This document shows positions 51,196-60,305 of a stretch of 64,000 bases of DNA, one piece after another. The notes beneath the pieces were generated by a model that had not been told where the DNA came from, made no database searches, and was given only the letters and a program-made list of their open reading frames with translations. Numbering within the stretch: the first letter of the stretch is position 1; each line of letters opens with the position of its first letter. This DNA is from CAYSAQ01 sp964429235 (lineage in GTDB: Bacteria; Margulisbacteria; Riflemargulisbacteria; GWF2-35-9; DYQY01): assembly GCA_964429235.1 (NCBI GenBank), contig CAYSAQ010000001.1, forward strand, positions 124,001-188,000. The letters run 5' to 3'. A program made the translations under genes and the position numbers.

Positions 51196-51798
51196 TCATG
51201 CTCTAACAGCTATAATCCTAATAATCCAGGGATCCTCTTTCTTATATTTAGCAAGTCCTCTTTCCTCTTTTGCCATAATGATTTTCATATTATTACTTGT
51301 TAATTGCTCCTGAATCTCAATAAAATCAATATATCTCCGATAATGATCATTACCAAATTCTTTTTTTATACTTATATCTTTTTTGCTTCTTGCCTCTAAT
51401 AAAAACAATCCATTACGTAGTAAAAGGCTCGGAAGTAGCAACAATAATTTTTGCTCACTTTCTCTATCAATTGCATGCAAACTAAATCGAGAGTATATAT
51501 AATCATATTTTTTATTACTTTCTAATTCAGTAAAGTCCTTTGATATAAATTCAACATTTTCATAATTCAAGTCATTCAAAAAATCGATCTCTTCTTGCAC
51601 TTGGTCTACAGCTGTTACCTGCATGCCTTTACTTGAGAAATAAACAGAATCTCGTCCGTTTCCGCAACCTAATTCAAGCAATTCGCTCCCTTTTTTTAAA
51701 TATTTTCCCACAACATAAACAGCAAAACTGGATGGGGCATTATTTAACCGATGTTTGGCATAAAAGGATTCCCCATATGCTTTTGTGTCATTAATCAA
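51196..51798 (-). CDS. Class I SAM-dependent methyltransferase (island gene)
   Basis: 200 residues, start TTG at 51798 with AGGT about 8 nt upstream. SAM site LLELGCGNGRDSVYFSSKGMQVTAVDQV (about 40-67), then FISKDFTEL and YDYIYSRFSLHAIDRESEQKLL. It resembles the TehB/Methyltransf_11 group. It follows the LicD-like gene. In this setting it probably methylates a glycan or a precursor, but a small-molecule role cannot be excluded. Confidence 0.83.
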   Translation of the reverse strand: MINDTKAYGESFYAKHRLNNAPSSFAVYVVGKYLKKGSELLELGCGNGRDSVYFSSKGMQVTAVDQVQEEIDFLNDLNYENVEFISKDFTELESNKKYDYIYSRFSLHAIDRESEQKLLLLLPSLLLRNGLFLLEARSKKDISIKKEFGNDHYRRYIDFIEIQEQLTSNNMKIIMAKEERGLAKYKKEDPWIIRIIAVRA

Positions 51799-51829
51799 CG
51801 CAACTACCTACTTTCATATATGTATTAAT

Positions 51830-52477
51830 CTAAACCTTACTTTTAAAATAAGACCATATTTTTTTCACTACCTCAGGTGACATAAGATAAATTATTCTTT
51901 TATATTTCCAATAGACTGAACTAGTCTCATGCAAGAACCCTTCATCAGGAATCTGCCAATCTTTCGAATAAATAGCTTCTAATAAAAGCTCAGGATTGTT
52001 GGGGATAACCAAATTCTTTCCTAAAAAAGAATATTCTCTGAAAGGTTTCTCAAAAAATTGAGATGGATACGCAAACTCACCACAAACGCGTTTGTTAACA
52101 TCTAATACTTTAGCTTTTTTAAAAAAATAAATATCTATATAATCATCATCTTTTATTATAGACATCATATACCCTTTATTCCTAATCACCTTTAATCCAG
52201 CGCTATCAAGTTGCTCTAAAATTGACAAGAAATTATCTTTATCCTCCTCTAAAACGCATACATCCACATCCTCATCATGAACAATAAAGTCTCCCTCCCT
52301 TATTGCACCAAGTAAAGTCCCAAACATAAGAGCATAACTTACGTTATTAACTACTAAGATATCGTGGAATATGAATAAATTTTCTTTAGCAACTTCTTTA
52401 TTAATCTTTTTTCTACCATTAAAAAGATCTACTTCTTTATATACAAAATTACTCATATTTTTACGTTTAATAAACAT
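51830..52477 (-). CDS. LicD-like nucleotidyl/phospho-ligand transferase
   Basis: 215 residues; the ATG at 52477 has GGAAGG 6 nt upstream. The family core is present: VSYALMFGTLLGAIREGDFIVHDEDVDVCVL (about 46-76), where the DEDVD aspartates bind metal, and DYIDIYFFKKAK. LicD proteins attach phosphocholine or similar groups to glycans such as LPS or teichoic acids. No choline uptake or activation genes (LicA-C) are in view, so the ligand is open. It is the only decoration enzyme of this type in the island. Confidence 0.83.
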   Translation of the reverse strand: MFIKRKNMSNFVYKEVDLFNGRKKINKEVAKENLFIFHDILVVNNVSYALMFGTLLGAIREGDFIVHDEDVDVCVLEEDKDNFLSILEQLDSAGLKVIRNKGYMMSIIKDDDYIDIYFFKKAKVLDVNKRVCGEFAYPSQFFEKPFREYSFLGKNLVIPNNPELLLEAIYSKDWQIPDEGFLHETSSVYWKYKRIIYLMSPEVVKKIWSYFKSKV

Positions 52478-52572
52478 ATTTAACCTTCCATAATGACTAA
52501 AAAAACCTATAACTCGATGGAACTAATAATAATGGGTACATAGAATTTTTACAACTATTCAAACCCCCATTT

Positions 52573-53613
52573 TCACCAATAACAACCTTTTTCTATATTA
52601 TCAAACCCTTTTGGCTTTAGTTGCCCCCCTGGTCTAACCCAGTAATTATTATAATATTCCCGAATGTTTTTTCTTTGGTCCCACCGACTACCCTTTATCC
52701 CAAACAATAGTTGCAACTCACCACCTTGGTGAATTGCAGTTCTTCCACTTTTTCTTATATGCGCACATAATGGCAATCCGTATGCTCCTGCGCCGACAAG
52801 TGCCACATCAAATTCCAAACCATCTATATCTATACACATTTTATTTAAAGCCTCTATCCATGATTTATATTCATTCTCAACATGACGACTGTCCCCAATA
52901 GACTGTATTGCCTCATAAACAATAAGATCCATTTTAGGCAAAATTCTATTATCCTCAAACAAATCGCTACGCTTTTCATATTGTTGTTTAATTAAATTAG
53001 CATAAGGATGAACTACAAGAACCCTTTTACCCTCTAATGAGGAAGTATAAGGAGGATTATTATTCATCAAGAAAAATAAGCATTTAAAATCCATAATAAT
53101 TGAATTTGAAGCATAAGACTTAATTAATACATCTTCATTGCTATTATATAAAACACCAAAAATATCAACATATTTTAGCGACTCAATATATTTTTCACAA
53201 AATAATCTTAAATCTTTATTTGAGGCAATAGGTCCAGGGAAAAACCCAGCATTATTACAGATTAACATCCTAAGCTCTAAAGGGAATCCCTTTTTAATCA
53301 CTTTTTTGTTTATTAAATTATAATATGCTAAAACTCTTTTCTCTATATATCCTAATCTGGCAAAGGCAAAAACATTGTCATTCCTTATAAAATTCTCAAC
53401 AACACTACTTCCTTTTTGTCCCGTCAACACGTCATTATTATAATCAATATCCGTTATTTTAAACTCTTTAAATTCCCTTAAAAAAAACATATTGTATAAA
53501 TTATCAAACGCCCACCAACTCCAATAATAAATATTAAAGCCAAAAAGAAGATAACTATCATATATATAACATATAAATCTATTCTTTTTTATAAACAAGA
53601 ATCTTTCCAACAT
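52573..53613 (-). CDS. GT-D-like putative glycosyltransferase of the surface-glycan island
   Basis: 346 residues, soluble, with a hydrophobic tip. Features are FAFARLGYIEKRVLAYYN (about 83-100), MLICNNAGFFPGPIASN (about 112-128), KRVLVVHPYANLIKQQYE and FDVALVGAGAYGLPLCAHIRKSGRTAIHQGGELQLLFGIKGSRWD near the C-terminus. I associate this pattern with a GT-D-type family found in polysaccharide clusters. No known donor site is certain. It starts a polycistron (LicD-like, methyltransferase, GT2, GT4). The start is backed by GGAG just upstream. Confidence 0.65.
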   Translation of the reverse strand: MLERFLFIKKNRFICYIYDSYLLFGFNIYYWSWWAFDNLYNMFFLREFKEFKITDIDYNNDVLTGQKGSSVVENFIRNDNVFAFARLGYIEKRVLAYYNLINKKVIKKGFPLELRMLICNNAGFFPGPIASNKDLRLFCEKYIESLKYVDIFGVLYNSNEDVLIKSYASNSIIMDFKCLFFLMNNNPPYTSSLEGKRVLVVHPYANLIKQQYEKRSDLFEDNRILPKMDLIVYEAIQSIGDSRHVENEYKSWIEALNKMCIDIDGLEFDVALVGAGAYGLPLCAHIRKSGRTAIHQGGELQLLFGIKGSRWDQRKNIREYYNNYWVRPGGQLKPKGFDNIEKGCYW

Positions 53614-53685
53614 CTACTCCATATCAATATCATTAATTACTAAATATAAATAACTATATTATTTAAATTATCTATCAAATTAACC

Positions 53686-54672
53686 TTAACCTGTTTTTGT
53701 AATATAAAAAGAACCTGGCTCACCGTCGTTAACTAGAAAAGGACATACGTGTTTAAGCTCTTTGAAATAATTATGATGTAAAAAATTTATAGCTCCAATT
53801 ACTTTCCACTTACTATTATTTGTCATAAATGCCTCTAACATATATTGTTCGTTCCATAATAAAACATCTTCAAGAATCCACTTTGACAAATAATCCTTAG
53901 GAGTAAAAATATCATGAATATGAACAATGACCCCTTTAGATAAATCAGGAAGCAACTCTAAATACTCATAAACGACATCTCCTTGTGGGCGTAAAATATG
54001 TGAAGAATCAATAAACAAAATATCATCAACACTTAATTGTTTAAAAAGTTGTTTGTCTACATTTTCTACTTTTTCCCTAATTATAGTGACATCAAGTTCT
54101 TCCAACCAAGGCATCAAATAAGGCTCAATACAAATATGATGACAAGAATACAACTTATTTTCTTCAGTATTTTTTTTAATTGCTAATTGGGCAATCTTTG
54201 TAGAATGTCCACTGCCAATCTCAATAATTTTAGATGGTTTTTTTAATCTAATAAGGTTATACCAATACTCAGCATCGCCAGCTTCATAACAACCATTTTT
54301 GAAATGAAATGTTTTATGATTAGTAAAATCATCAGTAATATGAGAAATTTCGCTACTATAAGTTAATGACTTGAGAAGCAACAACTGCTCTTCAATATTT
54401 AAAGATATACCTGGCAGCAGCCTGTCTATGGATAAGTCGTAGGTTATATTATGTTTGCTCACAAATGGCTCATAGAAATGTCTTCGTATTGGAATAATTC
54501 CTATATTTAATGAAATTTTTCTACACAAAACTAAATTACTAAAACCAACTTTACGAACAACCAACATGACAAAAGCTGAAAAAATAACTAAAGGCAACAT
54601 TAACAAGTCAAAAAAAATTGATGTAACAATTGCCTTTATAAATTTACGTAATTTTAAAATAACACTATCCAT
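53686..54672 (-). CDS. Membrane-anchored class I methyltransferase-like protein (Methyltransf_24 type)
   Basis: 328 residues. One N-terminal membrane helix (about 15-38, IVTSIFFDLLMLPLVIFSAFVML) is followed by a SAM-binding-like domain: IIEIGSGHSTKIAQLAI (about 143-159), HHICIEPYLMPWLEELDV and DILFIDSSHILRPQGDVVYEYLELLPDLSKGVIVHIHDIF. This is the Methyltransf_24/cephalosporin-hydroxylase-like group. Neighbours are the flippase and the GT-D-like gene. It may methylate a lipid-linked sugar at the membrane; the substrate is unknown. Confidence 0.78.
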   Translation of the reverse strand: MDSVILKLRKFIKAIVTSIFFDLLMLPLVIFSAFVMLVVRKVGFSNLVLCRKISLNIGIIPIRRHFYEPFVSKHNITYDLSIDRLLPGISLNIEEQLLLLKSLTYSSEISHITDDFTNHKTFHFKNGCYEAGDAEYWYNLIRLKKPSKIIEIGSGHSTKIAQLAIKKNTEENKLYSCHHICIEPYLMPWLEELDVTIIREKVENVDKQLFKQLSVDDILFIDSSHILRPQGDVVYEYLELLPDLSKGVIVHIHDIFTPKDYLSKWILEDVLLWNEQYMLEAFMTNNSKWKVIGAINFLHHNYFKELKHVCPFLVNDGEPGSFYITKTG

Positions 54673-54721
54673 ATAACATCACTTGCCATCTTCTGAAAAT
54701 CTTTGACTATAAACAATCACA

Positions 54722-55999
54722 TTAATATATCTTTACAAAAAATTTCAATAATAAAAAATCTCTAAATACTTTTTTTCTTATCAAGAACAAATCAAACCCA
54801 AAAGACAAAAATATAATTGTCAACAAACTTGCAAACGCAGCACCTACTAATCCCATTTTTAATATCAACAAATAATTTAATAGAACGTTTAACACAAATC
54901 CCGCGATAGATTTTAATAAAACAATATTACCATAATTCTCCATTACTAACCATTTATTAGAAACCATATTAATTGATACAAAAACTAAATTCCAAATATA
55001 AACATTTAAAACCATATATGATTCTATATACTTTTCACCATAAAGAAAACTAATGATTTGTTTCCCTGCTATTCCAGTAGATAACGCAATAAAAATGGAA
55101 AAAACTACAAGCCAAAATAAAATAGCCTGCCAACGTTTATAATACAACCCTTTAGTGCCCCGATTGCTTTGAATAGCTGGCAAAAAAGCGACAAATACAA
55201 TACTAGGAATGTGATACCAAAACTCACTTAACCTAAACGCTATTGAGTATAGACCAAGTTCTCTCACTCCTAACATATGATGAATCATTATTTGGTCTAT
55301 TCTTAAACAAGCTATTGCAACTAATCCTGTCAATAACAATGGATATGCATCTCTAAATAATTGAATTGCCTTACTATGATTAAATCGCCAACAGGAGATA
55401 CTTGTCCCCGAATTATTATAAAAAAATATATATAATGATGTTACAACTAATTGTTGAAAAACAACGGAATACATAAAGTAATGTAATGGTGCGTCAATTG
55501 AAATAAGTATCAGTCGTAAAGCAGCAAAAGAAATTGTACCAACAAGCAAAGAAATTGATGAATATTTCAAGCGCATATTGGCTTGATCATAGGAATAAAT
55601 AATATCAAAAACATTAAGAATACTACCAAAGGAAATAATAGATAACATATATATAACATACATATCTGACTGAATTAGTAATGAAGAAATTAAAATCACA
55701 AAAATCATTAATATAGTAGCTATTACTCTAATAACAAAAGCTGTTCCCATTATTTCATCTCTACTGTTTGGAGAATCAATTAACTCCCTAGAAACTATAT
55801 CAAACAAACCCATTCCACCTATTGGCGCAAATATAGCAACAAGACTCAAAACATAATTCAACATTCCAAAATCCTCTACAGATAAATACCTTGCAACATA
55901 AACTCCAACAAAGACATTTACCAACATAGTAAAAAGCCTGCTAGATAACCCCCAATTTAAGTTTGCTATATATTTACTTTTAAAAAAGGAAAAAAACAT
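54722..55999 (-). CDS. Wzx-type polysaccharide flippase (MOP superfamily)
   Basis: 425 residues with about twelve membrane helices. It begins FFKSKYIANLNWGLSSRLFTMLVNVFVGVYVARYLSVEDFGMLNYVLSLV, typical of Wzx/RfbX proteins, with IDQIMIHHMLGVRELGLYSIAFRLSEFWYHIPSIVF in the middle. It moves undecaprenyl-linked repeat units across the inner membrane. Together with the WbaP-like and Wzy/WaaL-like proteins it completes a Wzy-dependent pathway in this window. It lies 9 nt after the upstream methyltransferase. Confidence 0.9.
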   Translation of the reverse strand: MFFSFFKSKYIANLNWGLSSRLFTMLVNVFVGVYVARYLSVEDFGMLNYVLSLVAIFAPIGGMGLFDIVSRELIDSPNSRDEIMGTAFVIRVIATILMIFVILISSLLIQSDMYVIYMLSIISFGSILNVFDIIYSYDQANMRLKYSSISLLVGTISFAALRLILISIDAPLHYFMYSVVFQQLVVTSLYIFFYNNSGTSISCWRFNHSKAIQLFRDAYPLLLTGLVAIACLRIDQIMIHHMLGVRELGLYSIAFRLSEFWYHIPSIVFVAFLPAIQSNRGTKGLYYKRWQAILFWLVVFSIFIALSTGIAGKQIISFLYGEKYIESYMVLNVYIWNLVFVSINMVSNKWLVMENYGNIVLLKSIAGFVLNVLLNYLLILKMGLVGAAFASLLTIIFLSFGFDLFLIRKKVFRDFLLLKFFVKIY

Positions 56000-56008
56000 T
56001 ACTTATAA

Positions 56009-56674
56009 TCATCTCCTAATGGCTTCTAGAATATAAAAACTTGCAAATCTATTAGGACATATATTAGACATTTTCGCCATAATCTCAGATGGAATCATTG
56101 ACAGAAAAAAAAGTAATATCGATTTAAAAAAAAGAAATGGACTTTTAAAGTTCAATGTATTTTTAGACCTAAAAGCTTGCATAAACCATCTCTTTTTTAT
56201 AGTGAATCCAAATTTATCTAAATCCTGAACAAGCTCATTATAATAATAACGCCTTACATGCTGAACTCCATCTGGTTTCATATTTGGCACAGAAACAAAA
56301 AACGAACCACCAGTTTTAATAATTCTGGATGCTTCAAACAACAACAAATTAGGATACCTTAAATGCTCTAAAACCTCACAACAAAAACCAATATCTGCCA
56401 AATTAGAAGCAACGTCTATTTTTTCTTCAAAATTTATTTTTTTTATACTATAACCTCTTTTTTCAGCCTTAACTAATCCAGAAGTTGAAACATCTAAAAC
56501 TAAAGCTTTTCTAATTTTAAAATAACTTAGAAACTCACCTGAGCCACCACCGAAATCAACTATTTCCTTATCAATATTGTCCCTCTTATGAAAATATTCT
56601 AAAACACGGGAGTAAATATTTTCATAATACCCATCTCGCTTGCCGTTATCCCAGTAATCTTTATAATCATACAT
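56009..56674 (-). CDS. Class I SAM-dependent methyltransferase (island gene)
   Basis: 221 residues; AAAGGAG precedes the ATG. SAM site EIVDFGGGSGEFLSYFKI (about 38-55), LVLDVSTSGLVKAE, then DIGFCCEVLEHLRYPNLLLFEASRI and GGSFFVSVPNMKPDGVQHVRRYYYNEL. A C-terminal hydrophobic helix (FLFFKSILLFFLSMIPSEI) suggests membrane contact. It sits between the GT39-like gene and the flippase, so a lipid-linked glycan is a likely substrate. Confidence 0.85.
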   Translation of the reverse strand: MYDYKDYWDNGKRDGYYENIYSRVLEYFHKRDNIDKEIVDFGGGSGEFLSYFKIRKALVLDVSTSGLVKAEKRGYSIKKINFEEKIDVASNLADIGFCCEVLEHLRYPNLLLFEASRIIKTGGSFFVSVPNMKPDGVQHVRRYYYNELVQDLDKFGFTIKKRWFMQAFRSKNTLNFKSPFLFFKSILLFFLSMIPSEIMAKMSNICPNRFASFYILEAIRR

Positions 56675-56677
56675 AAC

Positions 56678-58228
56678 TCACTCCTTTACTAAATCAAAAA
56701 TAGGCTTATTTCTAAACTTAACCAAATCCCATACAGAAAATTTATGATTGCGAATGCTAAAAAAATTGTCGTTATTATTATTTGATAACGGAACAAGTTT
56801 ATTACCATACACTCTAACTCCACCGAACTGTTTTAACAAAACAAAATAATCATCTAAATAAGCAAAATCACTTTCTCTAAAAGTTGAATCCCATAGCAAC
56901 AATAAAGCAGGACCTTTTCTAATATCCATCACTTTTATTCCCCGCGTATAATAGACCATAGAAACACCTTCAGGATTCACATCAATATATCTAGGATTAA
57001 ACCCTAAGACAACCTTGCCCAGCAACCCTACATTTATAGGCGTATCAGCAAGAACAATATTTTTTTCATCTGTAATCGATAATGAATACTCAACTGCATT
57101 GCGTATATCTCTACTAATTCTATTAATAAAAAAACTATCATCAATGTAATACGCAAAGCAAATACTAATAATCAGGAATAATAAGAATAAAAACTTATTA
57201 ATTTTATTAATTAAAGGAACAATAAACAAAACTATTAATGGTGATAACAAAAAAAGGAACTTCATTGAGTACCCTTTTAATAAAATTGTCGGCAATATTA
57301 TTAATAAACCTATAAAAAACATTTTTCTAACATATGAATCTCTTGGGGTATCTTTCAAAGATATAAAAACAAAACAAACAGTACTTATTCCCAATAATAA
57401 GAAAACATCAACAACAAAACTAAATAAGTTTGAACGTATTGATAAATCTAAAATAAAATCAACATGTTCCGCTGTAAAATAAATTCTAGAAAAAATTGTT
57501 ATCCCTATTGCAGGGATACATGAAAAAACAAAACCATAAATATATCGTGCTGATTTATGAAATAACCATAGAGAAAAAAACATTGCAAAAACTATTGGTA
57601 CTGTTATTAACTTAGCCCACATTAATAATGAAGCAACTATTAATAACCACACAAAAGAATTATTGTTCAGCGATTTCATTAAAAAGCATCTAAAAGTAAA
57701 CAAATACAATAATGTTATCAATATAATTAAATATGGCTCATGTAAAACAGAACCAGAAAAAAATATTGAAGAAGGCAAACATAAAAAGAGAACAAGGACT
57801 TTCCATGAAACAATATTTATATCTTTATAAACCTCCTTTGCAACATTAACTAATAACAACCCTGCAAAAAATACTGAGAAAATTGAAGCACATTGCAACA
57901 CAAAAACATATGGCATTCTTAATAAAAAAGAAAAAAAAGAAAGTATAATAAAATTTAAATAAAAAACAAGAGGTCCGTTCATTCCAATCTTATCAGGATA
58001 AATTAATTCAGCCCAATTGCCATTAAGCAGATTGTGTCCGACAGATAAACTTCCTGTAAAAAAAGCTGACTCATCAACAGTATGAAACCCTGCACGAACT
58101 CGAATATAGCTTAATATAACAAATAAAACAGAAAACAAAATCAATAATTTATTTCGAATAATACTTCTATATGATTTGACTAAAAATAAATTATTTAAAA
58201 TAACCACATCTCTTTTCTGCAACAACAT
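56678..58228 (-). CDS. GT39/ArnT-like polytopic membrane glycosyltransferase candidate
   Basis: 516 residues with about ten membrane helices. After the first helix there is a periplasmic loop with SAFFTGSLSVGHNLLNG and then KIGMNGPLVFYLNFIILSFFSFLLRMPYVF. The layout (hydrophobic body, soluble end with LLLLWDSTFRESDFAYLDDYFV) is that of GT39/GT83 enzymes using polyprenyl-phosphate sugars. The canonical DE pair in the first loop is replaced by VDESAFF (D-E present). It overlaps the upstream methyltransferase by 38 nt; AGGCGG lies before the ATG. The sugar donor could be made by the neighbouring GT2 enzyme. Confidence 0.65.
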   Translation of the reverse strand: MLLQKRDVVILNNLFLVKSYRSIIRNKLLILFSVLFVILSYIRVRAGFHTVDESAFFTGSLSVGHNLLNGNWAELIYPDKIGMNGPLVFYLNFIILSFFSFLLRMPYVFVLQCASIFSVFFAGLLLVNVAKEVYKDINIVSWKVLVLFLCLPSSIFFSGSVLHEPYLIILITLLYLFTFRCFLMKSLNNNSFVWLLIVASLLMWAKLITVPIVFAMFFSLWLFHKSARYIYGFVFSCIPAIGITIFSRIYFTAEHVDFILDLSIRSNLFSFVVDVFLLLGISTVCFVFISLKDTPRDSYVRKMFFIGLLIILPTILLKGYSMKFLFLLSPLIVLFIVPLINKINKFLFLLFLIISICFAYYIDDSFFINRISRDIRNAVEYSLSITDEKNIVLADTPINVGLLGKVVLGFNPRYIDVNPEGVSMVYYTRGIKVMDIRKGPALLLLWDSTFRESDFAYLDDYFVLLKQFGGVRVYGNKLVPLSNNNNDNFFSIRNHKFSVWDLVKFRNKPIFDLVKE

Positions 58229-58895
58229 AATATTGTCCGCCTAAAATACACCAGTTCAAAAACCTCTCTATGGGCTTTAAAAAGCTCAAAAATGGCGGGG
58301 AAAAAGTACAATAATTAAGACGAATTTTCAGGAAACCTGCTTCGTTAAAGATTCTTTTTGCATAAGCTGATTCAAATAATATTGCACCTTTATCAAACTC
58401 GCAATTGTTTACACTTCTAAGTGTAATTGGGTTCAATTTATTGTGCTCAAACATGATAATTACTCCATCGGAAACAAGCATTTGATATAAAGACTCTAAT
58501 GTAGAAGCATGCTCTTTTCGGTCGATATGATGAAAGACACAGCTTATAAAAATTACATCGAACTTCTCATTATTAGAACGAACAAAATCATCATCAAACA
58601 CATAAAACTTATTATGATATTTTTTTCTTGCTAGGATTAATGACTCTTCAGAAACATCAGTTCCAACGATCTCGCTATCCTTAAAATATTTATTAAAAAA
58701 ACTGAAACTATTACCTATTCCACACCCAAAATCTAAAATGCGATAGTTTTTATTACTTAGTATTCTTTTTAATATATCAATCTTATATTCAGAAAAATAT
58801 TCAGCTTTACCTCCTAAAAGTCCCTTGCCAGAAGCATTAACTAACTTAGTATAAGTATTTGCAAAATCATCAAAGTTTATCTGGTTATCTATCAA
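58191..58895 (-). CDS. Class I SAM-dependent methyltransferase (island gene)
   Basis: 234 residues, TTG start at 58895 with CAGGT upstream. SAM site RILDFGCGIGNSFSFFNKYF (about 57-76), IVGTDVSEESLILARKK and FDVIFISCVFHHIDRKEHASTLESLYQML. It resembles UbiE/Methyltransf_11 proteins. It lies between the GT2 (polyprenyl-phosphate sugar synthase type) and the GT39-like gene. One of five methyltransferases in this island; its target is probably a glycan sugar or its lipid carrier. Confidence 0.85.
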   Translation of the reverse strand: MIDNQINFDDFANTYTKLVNASGKGLLGGKAEYFSEYKIDILKRILSNKNYRILDFGCGIGNSFSFFNKYFKDSEIVGTDVSEESLILARKKYHNKFYVFDDDFVRSNNEKFDVIFISCVFHHIDRKEHASTLESLYQMLVSDGVIIMFEHNKLNPITLRSVNNCEFDKGAILFESAYAKRIFNEAGFLKIRLNYCTFSPPFLSFLKPIERFLNWCILGGQYYVVAEKRCGYFK

Positions 58896-58928
58896 AAATA
58901 TACCTGTATGTATTTAACTTTCTACTAG

Positions 58929-59627
58929 TCAATTCACATACTCCTCATTATTCTTTTTATAATAATTGAAAGTTTTTAAAATTCCACCAGTTATAAGAAT
59001 ATACTCTCCAATAATAGCAAGTGTGAAAAACTGAACTGCAGAAAAAAACATTGAAAAAACACCATCCATTGAAAATTTTAGCATTTTTGAAAAACTATAT
59101 TTTATCTTTCCTTCAAAGCGAATATCACGATCATACAAAAATTCCTTTTGAGTAAAACCAAGCCAAGCAACTATGCCTCGAATAAAAGGACTTTTCTCTT
59201 TGCATTGCAAAAAAGCATCAACAACTTTTCTATCCATCAACCTAAAGTCGCCAGTATCAACAAGAATATCAACATCTGCGCCTTGTTCCCAAACTAATAA
59301 CATTTCTGAGATTATTTCTGGAAGATCCTGTAAATCACCATCCATTACAAAGACAACATCGCCACTACTTTTTTCTAATCCTGCAACTACAGCATTCTGA
59401 TGACCAAAATTCCTTGAAAAGTTAACAACAGTTACTCTATCGTCAAGTTTAGATGATGCACTGATAAGGTCAGCTGTCTTGTCAGTTGATCCATTATTTA
59501 CAAAAATAATCTCAGAATTTATCTCTGATAAATTATCTATAACCTGATTAACTCTTTGAACTAATTCTTCAATTGTTTCTTCTTCATTAAGCAACGGTAT
59601 CACTATTGATAACAATTTTTTCTTCAA
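58929..59627 (-). CDS. DPM1/GtrB-like polyprenyl-phosphate glycosyltransferase, unusually short
   Basis: 232 residues; family members are about 310-330. Conserved blocks are present: SIVIPLLNEEETIEELV (7-23), FVNNGSTDKTADLI, FSRNFGHQNAVVAGLE, MDGDLQDLPE (95-104), TGDFRLMDRKVV and RGIVAWLGFTQKEF. Two stretches seem missing: about 30 residues between WEQGA (113-117) and DVDILVDTGDFRL, and about 40 residues with the first C-terminal membrane helix after KMLKFSMDGV. Only one membrane segment (about 192-215) remains. It likely loads a sugar onto polyprenyl phosphate if still active. TTG start with AGG upstream. Confidence 0.82.
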   Translation of the reverse strand: MKKKLLSIVIPLLNEEETIEELVQRVNQVIDNLSEINSEIIFVNNGSTDKTADLISASSKLDDRVTVVNFSRNFGHQNAVVAGLEKSSGDVVFVMDGDLQDLPEIISEMLLVWEQGADVDILVDTGDFRLMDRKVVDAFLQCKEKSPFIRGIVAWLGFTQKEFLYDRDIRFEGKIKYSFSKMLKFSMDGVFSMFFSAVQFFTLAIIGEYILITGGILKTFNYYKKNNEEYVN

Positions 59628-59639
59628 AAACCTATCCCC

Positions 59640-60296
59640 CTACTCCATAAAATGTCTATCACTATTATAGACTACCTGGTATTTATTTAAAACGTCATCT
59701 GGCACTTGCAATCCATTAATATTTTTACTTATTTCTATGGCATCAAAAGGTAAATCAGGAACAAACCCTAGTTGTGAAATCAAGCTATATTTCTTTCTAT
59801 TAATATGTGATGGGATTATTAACCACTCTGTTACATCAATAAAATCCCAAATATCATCAACGGACATATCAACAGCAGCCCCCAAATAATATGGCACTTG
59901 CATAATAACTTCTTCCTTTTCGTTTACTACCGGCTGTTCGCCAAATACTGTTAAATCATTTGGAATTTTAAGAATCTTCTCTTCGACAACCTTATCAAAC
60001 AACATAGCTTTAGCTAAATCATCTGTAATACATAGAACATGCAATTCTTCCTTTGTAGTAAGCTCCATACCAAATAATGGTGTGACACCCTGTTTTTCAC
60101 ATTCATATTTAAATGCTGGGCAATTTTTAGCAGAACTATGATCAGTCAAAGCAACAACGTCAAAACCATTTTCTTTTCCATATTTTGCTATATTACGTGG
60201 TGACATATCAAGGCTTGCACAAGGTGAAAGACATGAGTGAATATGAAGGTCTGCTTTGCCTTGCTTATTTAAAGAAAGAATTTCTTTTTTATCCAT
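59640..60296 (-). CDS. PHP-domain metal-dependent phosphoesterase-like protein
   Basis: 218 residues. Metal-binding motifs ADLHIHSCLSPC (H18, H20), ALTDHSS (D52, H53), FGMELTTKEELHVLCI, WLIIPSHINRKK and a terminal YNSDRHFME (D-x-H) are those of PHP phosphoesterases. Similar short PHP proteins occur next to Rex, DRTGG and CBS-ATPase genes in [FeFe]-hydrogenase loci of anaerobes. What ester it cleaves is unknown; it could remove a nucleotide or phospho-signal used by the ATPase proteins here. The gene is last in the rex operon. Confidence 0.85.
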   Translation of the reverse strand: MDKKEILSLNKQGKADLHIHSCLSPCASLDMSPRNIAKYGKENGFDVVALTDHSSAKNCPAFKYECEKQGVTPLFGMELTTKEELHVLCITDDLAKAMLFDKVVEEKILKIPNDLTVFGEQPVVNEKEEVIMQVPYYLGAAVDMSVDDIWDFIDVTEWLIIPSHINRKKYSLISQLGFVPDLPFDAIEISKNINGLQVPDDVLNKYQVVYNSDRHFME

Positions 60297-60305
60297 AGGG
60301 ATAAA

